Of a stretch of DNA of 64,000 nt, positions 12,430 through 21,456 are shown in pieces (position 1 is the first letter of the stretch; each line of letters starts with the position of its first letter). The notes under the pieces were generated by a model. That model saw only the letters and a list, made by a program, of their open reading frames with translations. It was not told the origin of the DNA and made no database searches. This DNA comes from Blastocladiella emersonii ATCC 22665 (Eukaryota > Blastocladiomycota > Blastocladiomycetes > Blastocladiales > Blastocladiaceae), in NCBI GenBank assembly GCA_025594325.1, contig JANHCV010000011.1:310001-374000 (forward strand). Reading direction: 5' to 3'. A program made the translations under genes and the position numbers.

Positions 12430-12445
12430 GCTCCCCCTTGTCTGG

Positions 12446-12460
12446 CAGTCGGGGGAGAGT
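12446..12460 (+). other. Polypurine tract after Copia pol
   Basis: A CAGTCGGGGGAGAG stretch follows the pol stop codon by about 20 bp, the usual place for the primer of plus-strand synthesis in LTR elements. I could not match the following sequence to a 5' copy, so no LTR boundary is claimed. Confidence 0.5.
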
Positions 12461-13229
12461 TCAAGTACACACGCGCACGCTGGCCCAACCGCGAGAGACG
12501 CGTCGGGCAATCACGCGAGTGGCACGCGCCAGCGGCGCCACACTTCCAGTCACTGCCGGCGGACTGCCTCGCCGCGGGGTCGCACGCTCACCTCAAGCGA
12601 GCGTCTCCGCTCCCTCTGGTTTGGTTCTAGATCGCTGCTACTATTAGCCGTCGTTATACACCCTTTCCTCCCTTCTGCGTCTACCTCCTTTGCTGTGTCC
12701 ATCACCGTCTCCGTCATCTCCTCAGCCTTCCGTGCATTGTGCTCAACCTTCCTCTCGCACCCTGCACCTGTACGCTTCAACTGCTTTGCGCGTCGCAGCT
12801 TTGCGCGTCTCAGCACAGCGCGTTCCCCTGCTGTGCGATGCGTGCGCTTCAACAAAGAATGGTGCGGTTGGTCGCTCGCGTTGAGTGGCGGCAGGGCACC
12901 GTCATGTGTCACCGGCGCGGCATCAGCAATCGCGCTGCAGCGAGGGCGCCAAGCAAGCTCCTGCATGGCGCTTGAGGCGATGGCCGTCATGGCAGGAGCG
13001 CGAGGCGTGGATCAATGAGTTCGTCTCAGTAAAGCTGTTTGAACCACGCAACGAGTGGTGCGTCCACGATGGCGGCCACGGTGCTTCATGTGTTTTGGGT
13101 TGAGAAGGCGCTCGGCGAGCGATCCGGTGACGCTGGTGTGGAGCCCGCCCCCAATCTAGCCCTTGTCGACCGCCGCAAGGGCGTTTACGATGCGGACGTC
13201 GTCCAGTGCCGCGGAGACAATTGCGCACA

Positions 13230-13925
13230 AAGAGTGTGCACTCAAACGCGTACGCTTGAGTGTCGGCGACCTTGCCGCCAATTTTTGGGCATTTGGCGCA
13301 GTTGGGGGACTCGTAGCGGTGCGGCCAGAGCTGGTGCAAACAGCTGCGGGTCGGCAGCTGGCCTGCAAGCGCACGGAGCTGGAAGCACGGGAGCGAGTTT
13401 GCGGTGAGGGACTCGCTTGGGTGGATGCGGCGCGTGCTGCCCTGAAGCGCAGCGACAAGGGCTGGGACATTGATGGGGGGGGGACGTGATGCCAGCGGAC
13501 GCGGTCAGAGCGAGCAGCGGGTCGTGTCGCGCGTCGTGCAGGCGGCGGAGAGAGCGTCGCGGGACTGAGTTGAAGTCGCAGCCGCGCCTGCGCGCCGTGA
13601 AGGGCGCATCGAGGTCCACGCGATGGTGGCGGCGGCGATTCACAGCGGGAGATGCGCGGCAGCCCTTGTTGGCGAGCGCGTCGGCCTCCTCATTCTCCAA
13701 GTTCACGGCGTGGCCACGGACCCACTCGATCTGGAGCTCGCGGGCCGCGATGATCCAGCGGAGCACGGCCCACTCGAGCAAGCACGTTGCGCGGACCCGC
13801 ACCCACGCGAACAGCGAGTTCCAGCGATCCGCTCACGAAGACGTCTGCGCCCGCTGCAACGTCTGGCAAACCCACGCCATGGAGCGACCCGTCCGTGTAA
13901 CGGACCGCAACTCAAAGAGCGGATC
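13230..13925 (-). pseudogene. LINE-type RNase H and zinc-knuckle remnant
   Basis: On the minus strand, RYTDGSLHGVG (about 13875-13905) matches the first RNase HI motif. WVRGHAVNLENEEADALA (about 13660-13715) matches the C-terminal motif with the catalytic His and Asp. Further along (about 13230-13310) a C-x2-C followed by ETQ/DTQ-like and CTLF residues resembles the Cys-rich tail of non-LTR retrotransposon ORF2 proteins. The pieces lie in different frames with no start codon and no recognisable reverse transcriptase upstream, so this is a fragment. The assignment rests on these short motifs only. Confidence 0.6.
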
Positions 13926-13929
13926 TCTC

Positions 13930-14913
13930 GACCTCGTAGTCCTCACTCGAACTCACGTTCATGGGACCTCGCAAGTCGTTCTCGGTGCAACCGTTGAACT
14001 CGCGCCCACGTCAACGAGCCTGCGCTAGCGGCTCCCAGGTGAACCGCGTCGTTTAAGGATGTGCACCGAACACGGGCTCCGTTCTCCAACACGCACGCCA
14101 AGCACGGGCTCCGTTAGTGGCTTACTGCGCTTCTGCATCTCTCACGCATTCATGTGCTCGGAGTCTCGCGGGCCTGGTCGAGGGTCGGTGCAAAGCGTTA
14201 AACGTTCCGCGATGGCCGAGCGGAACAGCGTCAAGCGACGCGCTTCCGGGGGTTGGGCCGAGGCCGATCACGTGCAAGGCCAGGACGCGTTGCGCCACAG
14301 CAGTCACATGAGAAACGACGCGTCTGTCACGCGTTTTCGGGTCGCTCACGTGCATGGCGCTCACGTGAGCGTCGGCACCCTATCCGGCAGCGACCCGGTC
14401 TAGAAAGAGGGCTTTAGCCCTCGACTTCGTTTGAACTCAATCTTGATGGAAGGCATCATGGGAGAGGCAAGCGAGGCAAAGAAGCTTCATTGGTCACCAG
14501 TCAATTGCGCTAGTTGTAGACGAGGCAATGCCTTCGAGGCGCGTTGCGCCACACCGAATGACACGCGTTGCGCCACACTTGACCCTCACCCATCCGATGA
14601 CGAAACAACTTTGCCCACATCGGTCCTCTCGTTCGAAATCATTGAGTGTGAGCGCGGGATCACAAATGAATGCCTTTAAGCGGACGATTTGCCCTCCGAC
14701 GCGGGTTCGCCAGATCTGGCAACTGGCTTGAACACCAGCTCAATCGGATTGCTGGAGCCAGTGGTCCATGGACGGTGCTGAAATGCGCCGATTTTGCGCT
14801 GTCGATGCTCATTATGTTCAACCTCGACAAGAATGCACGTGGGGCCGCAAGCGTGCTACTTTGACGCAGATCCTTTCGCGGACTAACTTCGCCAGAAGTA
14901 GTGGCTGGCGCGT
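13930..14913. other. Stretch without a supported gene
   Basis: No domain or plausible gene model seen. Short ORFs on both strands lack motifs. Local GC is lower than in the genic part. It may contain older remnants of the flanking LINE or of the glycine-rich paralogue. Confidence 0.4.
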
Positions 14914-14973
14914 ACGTTTGGCGCGATCAACGCCGGCAGCCATGGCGTGCAGCACCAGGCTTACGGCTGCTAA
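14914..14973 (+). pseudogene. 3' coding tail of a glycine-rich paralogue
   Basis: The plus-strand frame TFGAINAGSHG then VQHQAYGC and a stop (14971-14973) matches the end of the glycine-rich gene on the other strand, which has AFGAIHAGSQG and ends VQHHAYGC. The two segments are contiguous here but separated by about 40 residues in the intact gene, so this is an internally deleted or truncated copy. Immediately downstream the 3' untranslated sequence is identical to that of the intact gene. Confidence 0.65.
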
Positions 14974-15376
14974 GCGCGTCCCTCATTTGTCTGATCTTTT
15001 TGTTCATAATATGCAAGAAATGGTTTTTACTTCATTCATCTTGAGTTCACTCTCCCTTTCGCACTGACTTGTGAAGACTCTGTCAGGTCCGTGTCGACCC
15101 ACAGCGCACTTGCTGCTCGAAATGTCAAAAGACCGCCTCGTCTCGGTAAAGCAAGAGTTTATTAATCAATTGCATGCAGTCATTCATTGTTGCTTCATGA
15201 GTGTCGAGCAGAGAGTGTCAAGCACGAGGAGCGGGAAGTGGAGCTACGCCACTGCGGCGGGACGAGAGGCCCGCCACCCTGTCGCGCAGTTGTCACGTTT
15301 TTTGAGCTCGAAGCCAAGCTGATCTCTCTCGCTTCCGCGTTGCCAGCGTCCCTCGCCCATCACTCATCACTCCGTT
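14962..15376 (+). repeat. Left arm of a 415-bp perfect inverted repeat
   Basis: This segment is the exact reverse complement of 15581-15995. It begins TACGGCTGCTAAGCGCG and ends CATCACTCCGTT. By eye I found no mismatch or gap across 415 bp. It includes the stop codon and 3' untranslated region of the glycine-rich paralogue tail. Confidence 0.95.
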
Positions 15377-15580
15377 TGGATGTGCTCGACGCTTAAAACT
15401 AGCGTTATGACTCGGCCCAAGGCACCTGCAACGGACCCTCGCCCTTACACGCGCTTGATGGTCTTGCCTCTTACCTCGTACCTCACTTGTTGTGGGCACA
15501 TGTACGTCTCGACCTTGAGTCGCGCCGCTCCGCGCGACACCACCAGAAAGATCATTGATGACGACTTTCATTGCTTCCCG
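15377..15580. other. 204-bp spacer between the inverted-repeat arms
   Basis: Unique sequence forming the loop of the palindrome. It holds no gene or recognisable motif. Confidence 0.6.
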
Positions 15581-15995
15581 AACGGAGTGATGAGTGATGG
15601 GCGAGGGACGCTGGCAACGCGGAAGCGAGAGAGATCAGCTTGGCTTCGAGCTCAAAAAACGTGACAACTGCGCGACAGGGTGGCGGGCCTCTCGTCCCGC
15701 CGCAGTGGCGTAGCTCCACTTCCCGCTCCTCGTGCTTGACACTCTCTGCTCGACACTCATGAAGCAACAATGAATGACTGCATGCAATTGATTAATAAAC
15801 TCTTGCTTTACCGAGACGAGGCGGTCTTTTGACATTTCGAGCAGCAAGTGCGCTGTGGGTCGACACGGACCTGACAGAGTCTTCACAAGTCAGTGCGAAA
15901 GGGAGAGTGAACTCAAGATGAATGAAGTAAAAACCATTTCTTGCATATTATGAACAAAAAGATCAGACAAATGAGGGACGCGCTTAGCAGCCGTA
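15581..15995 (-). repeat. Right arm of the 415-bp perfect inverted repeat
   Basis: Exact reverse complement of the left arm. Its outer 12 bases encode the last three residues (YGC) and stop of the glycine-rich protein, and the rest is that gene's 3' flank. Confidence 0.95.
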
Positions 15996-17939
15996 GGCAT
16001 GGTGCTGCACGTACGCCGAAAGGTCGTACGCGGCGTGCGAATGCTGAGCAGCCGCCGCGGCCGCGTCGAAGCTTGCGTCGGGAGCACCGTGGAGGAAGCT
16101 GAACGAGTCGGTGGCGTAGTGTGCGCCCTGGCTGCCGGCGTGGATCGCGCCAAACGCGTCGCCGTGTCCCGCAGCGAATGCATCGCCGCCAGCAGTACCA
16201 TGGCCAGCGAAACCGCTGCCGATGGAACCGTGGCCGTCGAAACCGCCGTTGCCGCCGAAATGGCCCTGACCGGCCGCAGAACCATGACCAGCGAAGCCGC
16301 CATTGACCTGGCCCCCCGCGGAACCGTGACCACCAAACCCACCACCGAGGCCACCCCCGCCGATGATCTGGCCGTGCGCGTCGACGTTTCCGTGCGCCCC
16401 GCCGCCGATGGAACCCTGGCCGCCAATGGAACCCTGGCCGCCGATCGAACCCTGGCCGCCGGCGTGCAGGCCGCCGTTCGCCGAGCCCGCGCCCGCGCCA
16501 AAACCGCCTCCGCCGATGATCTGGCCGTGCGCGTCGACATTCCCGTGCGCGCCGCCGCCAATGGAGCCCTGGCCGCCCGAGTGCGCGCCCGCGCCCGCTC
16601 CGAAGCCGCCGCCCAGGCCGCCGGTGGCCGATCCCGAGCCATGCGCGCCCGCGCCCGCCCCGAAACCGCCTCCGCCGATGATCTGGCCGTGCGCGTCGAC
16701 GTTTCCGTGCGCGCCGCCGCCGATAGTGCCCTGGCCGCCCGCGTGAAGGCCGCCATTCGCTGATCCAGCGCCGTGCGCGCCCGCGCCCGCTCCGAAGCCG
16801 CCGCCCAGGCCGCCGGTGGCCGATCCCGAGCCATGCGCGCCCGCGCCCGCCCCGAAACCGCCTCCGCCGATGATCTGGCCGTGCGCGTCGACATTTCCGT
16901 GCGCGCCGCCGCCGATAGTGCCCTGGCCGCCCGCGTGAAGGCCGCCATTCGCTGATCCAGCGCCGTGCGCGCCCGCGCCCGCTCCGAAGCCGCCGCCCAG
17001 GCCGCCGGTGGCCGATCCCGAGCCATGCGCGCCCGCGCCCGCCCCGAAACCGCCTCCGCCGATGATCTGGCCGTGCGCGTCGACATTTCCGTGCGCGCCG
17101 CCGCCGATAGTGCCCTGGCCGCCCGCGTGAAGGCCGCCATTCGCTGATCCAGCGCCGTGCGCGCCCGCGCCCATTCCGAAGCCGCCGCCCAGGCCCCCGG
17201 TGGCCGATCCGGAGCCGTGCGCGCCCGCGCCCGCCCCGAAACCGCCTCCGCCAATGATCTGGCCGTGCGCGTCGATGTTGCCGTGCGCGCCGCCGCCAAT
17301 AGAGCCCTGGCCGCCCGCGTGCGCGCCCGCGCCCGTCCCGAAGCCGCCGCCCAGGCCGCCGGTGGCCGATCCCGAGCCGTGCGCACCCGCGCCCGCCCCG
17401 AAACCGCCACCAATGGACCCGTGAGCATCGATATCGCCGCGGCCGCCGGCCCCGAAGCCGCCATTCGCCGACCCAGAGCCGTGAAGGCCGCCATTCGCGG
17501 ACCCGCCCGCGTGCAGGCCTCCGTTGGCCATGCCCGAGCCATGTCCAGCGAATCCACCGCCGACCTGGCCCCCAGAGTGAGCTCCGCCGCCGATGAACCC
17601 GCCCGCGTTGCCGCCGCCAATGAGCTGACCTCCGGCGTCAATGTTTCCGTGAGCCGACGCGTTTCCACCGGCCCCAGCCGACGCCCCGCCGCCCACGTGT
17701 CCCGAGCCACCGGCCGAGACGTTTCCATGAGCCGAACCACCGGCCGAGACGTTTCCGTGAGCCGAACCGCCGCCCGAGATGTTGCCCGAGGCGTTCCCGC
17801 TCGCCGAACCACCGCCGTGGACCGCGCCACCGTTGTGGATCGCGCCGCCGCCGTTCTGGGCCGCGCCGCCGTTGTAGACATGGCCGCCCATCATGTTGCC
17901 GAGGAGGGCCTTCTTCATCTGGAGGAGACCAAGCGTCAT
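15984..17939 (-). CDS. Glycine-rich tandem-repeat protein
   Basis: A 651-residue open frame without introns. After MTLGLLQMKKALLGNMMGG the protein is almost entirely Gly, Ala, His, Ser and Asn. The centre consists of 64-residue repeats containing GGLGGGFG, AGSANGGLHAGGQG and DAHGQIIGGGG. The DNA period is exactly 192 bp (matching positions at 16773, 16965 and 17157). The C-terminus leaves the repeat and ends HHAYGC. No signal peptide or membrane span is obvious. A TATAAA lies 222 bp upstream of the ATG. Composition suggests a structural or matrix protein, as for glycine-rich wall proteins, but that is inference from low complexity. The last codons and 3' flank lie inside the inverted repeat. 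Confidence 0.75.
   Translation of the reverse strand: MTLGLLQMKKALLGNMMGGHVYNGGAAQNGGGAIHNGGAVHGGGSASGNASGNISGGGSAHGNVSAGGSAHGNVSAGGSGHVGGGASAGAGGNASAHGNIDAGGQLIGGGNAGGFIGGGAHSGGQVGGGFAGHGSGMANGGLHAGGSANGGLHGSGSANGGFGAGGRGDIDAHGSIGGGFGAGAGAHGSGSATGGLGGGFGTGAGAHAGGQGSIGGGAHGNIDAHGQIIGGGGFGAGAGAHGSGSATGGLGGGFGMGAGAHGAGSANGGLHAGGQGTIGGGAHGNVDAHGQIIGGGGFGAGAGAHGSGSATGGLGGGFGAGAGAHGAGSANGGLHAGGQGTIGGGAHGNVDAHGQIIGGGGFGAGAGAHGSGSATGGLGGGFGAGAGAHGAGSANGGLHAGGQGTIGGGAHGNVDAHGQIIGGGGFGAGAGAHGSGSATGGLGGGFGAGAGAHSGGQGSIGGGAHGNVDAHGQIIGGGGFGAGAGSANGGLHAGGQGSIGGQGSIGGQGSIGGGAHGNVDAHGQIIGGGGLGGGFGGHGSAGGQVNGGFAGHGSAAGQGHFGGNGGFDGHGSIGSGFAGHGTAGGDAFAAGHGDAFGAIHAGSQGAHYATDSFSFLHGAPDASFDAAAAAAQHSHAAYDLSAYVQHHAYGC
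16560..17400. repeat. 192-bp coding tandem repeats
   Basis: At least three nearly identical 192-bp units and flanking partial units lie inside the glycine-rich gene. The period is 64 codons, so copy-number change preserves the reading frame. Confidence 0.85.
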
Positions 17940-18160
17940 GTTGATGCTGTTGGGAGTTGAATAGAGTTGGTGGTGAAGTGTCGCGACGCCGTGGAGAACA
18001 GCGAGCGCGAGGTGTAGAGCGAAGGGCTAGAGTGGATTACTTGCGCCAGGCAAGGAGAAATGCTGTACAGTGGTTGGGGAGGGAGGGAATCTCAGCGGGT
18101 CTACCGATGAGGTTGTCTGGGATGTTTGGTGTCGACAAAGTGAGGGCGGGGCTCAGGCTC

Positions 18161-18166
18161 TTTATA
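18161..18166 (-). promoter_or_regulatory. TATA box of the glycine-rich gene
   Basis: The minus strand reads TATAAA within AGTATAAAGAGCC, 222 bp upstream of the ATG at 17939, in otherwise GC-rich DNA. The long distance leaves room for a 5' untranslated leader. Confidence 0.6.
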
Positions 18167-18711
18167 CTAGGGGAGTTGGCGCTGCGAGTTGTGAACTGGA
18201 GGTGCACAAGAAAATTCCGTTGAGGAGCAGCAGGGAGCGCTGATTAATTTCGAGTGGCTCAGCAAGCCCGCAGCGGCCGCTGCGGTTGCCGAGATGAACG
18301 AGCGAGATGACTTTATAACCGCGCGACGGCGCACTTTCGCAACGGCGGGGCTGGTGCTGTTGGCTGGCAGTCATCCGTTGAGGCTCGCTCGCAATAGCAA
18401 TTCCGATGACAAGGATGCGCGCAACGGCCACGTGTAATGACGAGCGCTTTTGATTTGCTCGATTCGGGCGACGGAGACCTTGTGCATGAGTACTCGAGCG
18501 CAACGCGTGCTCAAAACGCGTGAAAGCGTCGCGACTCAAGCCCAGAGGACGTGGTCGCGAGCTGGAACAGGCTTGGAGCGGCTTTCGACTTCCGACTTGC
18601 GTCGAAAACTTCGGCGTTGCACCGACCTCGTTGTGAAAGACTTGAGCTTCAAAGTGATGCGAAGGCTGAGTTCCACAAGAACACGATTTAAAATGTATTT
18701 AAAATTTGTCT

Positions 18712-19184
18712 CTAGTCCTTCCACGCAGTTGGGAAAGCAGGCATCGAGACAGAGGTCGCCATGGCGGACCTGGGCGGGCGCGGAGGAGCGTCGGCCGCGC
18801 CCATGCCGCTGGGCGACGCGAGCGAGTTCGCAAAGTCGCTTGGCGCGCTCAGGGCGGGGAGCTGCTGTCCAGTTGTTGAAAGCCGGAAATTGGCGAGCAG
18901 CAGACTCTGGCCATCCACGGCGTGAGAGCGAGCGGAAGCAGGCTGTCCATGGCCGGGACGAGCTGTTTACGTGAGGGCTGAGTGTGTCGTGTGGAAGCAT
19001 AGGATCTAGCCGTCCTGGTACGGCGAACGCGTGAGGCGCGAGATCCCGACACGGACGTGATCCGCGTTTTGATCGCGCAACAATCCGTGGCCGCGAGCAA
19101 GTGGCAGGAGCAGGACAGAGTTCGATAACCGCGCTCAGTTCTTCCCTCCTGGTTTCCAATCTGACCCATGTGCTGTTCCGACAC
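18712..19184 (-). other. Possible small minus-strand gene or gene end
   Basis: The frame ending FPTAWKD and stop at 18712 is followed at once by an AT-rich patch (ATTTAAAATGTATTTAAAAT, 18688-18707) that looks like a 3' untranslated region. Upstream, a possible short intron beginning GTACCA and ending AACAG would join it to a frame starting near 19184. No domain is recognisable and the start is uncertain. It may be a gene remnant or chance. Confidence 0.25.
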
Positions 19185-19834
19185 GACTGAGGCCCAGGGG
19201 GAGAGCGTGATGCAAAAGTGTTCGCAGGAAGCCCAGCCTGATCGACGTCGCGCCCAACTTCCTTGATCGCTGCAGGTCAGCTAGCACACTCGGGCGAACA
19301 TGTCCGACGAAGCCTTGTCCAGGCGCCGCGAGCGAGGAGCGCTCGCGCCTCGTCCGCCAACAACTCTGCCACTCGGACGTGTACGGCCGGTGGTAAGGGA
19401 ACGCTCAGTAACAACAGTCTCACCTTATCGTGTGTTCGACGTGAGTGCACGGCCGAGGAATCAGGCCCTCTCGAGGCGGCAGCTCGTAGTGCGTTTCGCG
19501 CGACTTGGCCGGCTGGGCGACGACGACAAGCTCCATCTACGTGCTAGATCTCTCGCAGTACGCGTCAATCGGTATCCCGGACACACAACAACGAGCGGAA
19601 GCTCCGGGCGAGGACCGGCCGTCGCGCTCGAGCGACGCGTCGCGCACCGCGCCACTCAGGTGATGGGCGCTGTGCACGTGCGCCGTGTTTTGCTTTGCCG
19701 CTCCGCTCTGCTCCGCTCGCCCTGCCGCCGCGGCCGCGCGCCCTTGACAAAAACGATCTCGCCTCTCACCCGCTGCTACGGATCAAGGGTCCGCTCTCCA
19801 GTCACTGCAACGCATCAACCCCCCACGCACCACC
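19185..19834. other. Upstream region of TIM54
   Basis: No gene seen. Probably holds the promoter of the Tim54 gene that starts at 19835. No clear TATA element. The open frames overlapping it are out of frame with Tim54 and lack motifs. Confidence 0.4.
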
Positions 19835-21328
19835 ATGTCCGCGGCCTTTGCCTCTGCGCGCGACAAGCTGCGCAACATCAAGCCGCCGTCGCGCGGCGTG
19901 GTGATCTTCACGACGGTGGTCGGGACCTTCTTCGGGCTCGTGTACCGCGACCGGCGCCTGACCGAGCAGGTGCACGAGGAGCTGCGCTTGCGCGCGGCCG
20001 AGCTGGCGAACCAGCCGCTGGCGTCGACGGACCGCGTGCGCAAGGTCGCCGTGTACCTGATGCGGCCGCACCCGGACGACTCGATCCGCACGTCGCGCCA
20101 GATCTTTGCAAAGTACATCAAGCCCGTGTTCGACGCGGCCGCGCTCGACTACGACCTGGTCGAGGCGTTCGAGCCGGGCGCCGTCGCCCGCCACACGCAG
20201 CAGACGCTGGCCAAGAAGCAGCGGTACGTGCGGTGGACCGACGAGGACCGCATGCGCGCGCTCGTCCTGAGTACTGCCCAGGACGACCTCCAGTACTTTT
20301 ACCGCATGCAGGACTACGACGCGTACGTCGCCCTCGGACGCAAGCCGTTCGAGGAGGTGCTCGTCGGGTACCAGGCCGGCCTGCAGCAGGCGCGCGACGA
20401 GGCCGTCGAGGACGGCGTTGTCGCTGCGGCCACCGCGCAGGCGACCGCGGGCCGGTCCACGAGCTGGCTCCGCTCGTTGTTCGGCGGTTCCTCCTCCTCG
20501 CCCGCCCCCGCCGAGTCCTCGTCGACCGCCGCCGAGCACCCGATCGACACCATCTCGGGTTACCCGCTATCGCTGCCTGCCGTAGCGTACCTGCCGCTGT
20601 TCACGCTCAAGGGCCTCGCCAACTTCCCGAAGAAGATGTACCGGTGGTTCAACAAGCACGAGCAGGCGCGTTTGCTGGGGACCATGGCGCTGCAGATCGC
20701 CGAGGCCGCGGGCACGCGCCCGCTGTCGCCCGTCGACTTCGAGCTCGGCGTCACCGAGTTCGGCATGCAGCTCGCGGCCAAGGCCGCAGGTAAGCCTGTG
20801 GGCCACGCCGACGACTCGGAGCCGACGCTCGTCCAGGCGTACGCCGACTTCTGGCCCGCGCCGGTCCCCGCCCACGTCAAGGTCGCCGAGGCCGTCCAGA
20901 AGCTCAGCGCCAAGTACGAGGCCGAGCAGAAGGCCGCTGTCGACGCGGTCTCGGCCCAGTCGATCCTGTCGTCCGCCGGCACCCAGCAGCTGCAGGCGCC
21001 GCACCTCGCCACGGCTCCCGCGGCTCCTGCCGCTGAGGGCGCGGCCGAGGCCGGCGTCGAGTCGGGCTTCGCGCCCGAGCCCGCGACGCCCGAGGAGCCC
21101 GTGTTCGAGGACCCGTACGCCAAGAACGACGAGGCCAAGGCGGCGGCGGCCGCGAAGGAGGACAAGGCCAAGGCGGCCGAGGACCGCGAGACGGAGCGCG
21201 AGCGCAAGGAGAAGACCAAGAGCGAGCTGCTCAAGCGGTACTTTGTGCCCAAGGCCGTGGACGCGCGCGAGCTGGTCGAGGTGCGCGCGCCCATCTACGA
21301 TTTCGGCGACAAGTCGCTGGTCGTCTGA
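19835..21328 (+). CDS. TIM54: Mitochondrial inner membrane translocase subunit Tim54
   Basis: Single-exon gene of 497 residues. The N-terminus has the family pattern of a basic segment (RNIKPPSR) followed by one membrane span (VVIFTTVVGTFFGLVY, about residues 21-37), then the conserved block KVAVYLMRPHPDD and the SRQIFAKYIKPVF / DYDLVEAFEPG region. The C-terminal third is Ala/Glu/Lys-rich and ends with YDFGDKSLVV. In fungi Tim54 is a subunit of the TIM22 complex, which inserts carrier proteins into the inner membrane, with its bulk in the intermembrane space. The ATG has a good context (CACCATG). An internal GTAAGC at about 20790 is coding, since the protein continues normally. The 3' end faces the ARMC1 homologue 128 bp away. 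Confidence 0.88.
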   Translation: MSAAFASARDKLRNIKPPSRGVVIFTTVVGTFFGLVYRDRRLTEQVHEELRLRAAELANQPLASTDRVRKVAVYLMRPHPDDSIRTSRQIFAKYIKPVFDAAALDYDLVEAFEPGAVARHTQQTLAKKQRYVRWTDEDRMRALVLSTAQDDLQYFYRMQDYDAYVALGRKPFEEVLVGYQAGLQQARDEAVEDGVVAAATAQATAGRSTSWLRSLFGGSSSSPAPAESSSTAAEHPIDTISGYPLSLPAVAYLPLFTLKGLANFPKKMYRWFNKHEQARLLGTMALQIAEAAGTRPLSPVDFELGVTEFGMQLAAKAAGKPVGHADDSEPTLVQAYADFWPAPVPAHVKVAEAVQKLSAKYEAEQKAAVDAVSAQSILSSAGTQQLQAPHLATAPAAPAAEGAAEAGVESGFAPEPATPEEPVFEDPYAKNDEAKAAAAAKEDKAKAAEDRETERERKEKTKSELLKRYFVPKAVDARELVEVRAPIYDFGDKSLVV

Positions 21329-21456
21329 GGCGGAGCGCGAGGTTAGGTGAGTCGTAGTAGTAGTATCCAATAGATCCCTATCTAGTTCTCAATCAAACCG
21401 AGCGCGAGTGAACGAGCATGTGTGTGTATAACCTGACGAGTGCACGAGCGAACCGA

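Noticed and set aside
12430-12960. 3' LTR of the Copia element
   Set aside because: I could not find a matching 5' copy or clear TG...CA ends, so no LTR is annotated.
15890-17881. 663-codon minus-strand frame overlapping the glycine-rich gene
   Set aside because: It is the shifted frame of the same repeats and reads Arg/Ala/Thr-rich. The glycine-rich frame has its own ATG, TATA box and coherent ends and shares its tail with the paralogue remnant.
20785-20800. GTAAGC donor inside Tim54
   Set aside because: The protein reads through normally and no matching acceptor improves the family match.
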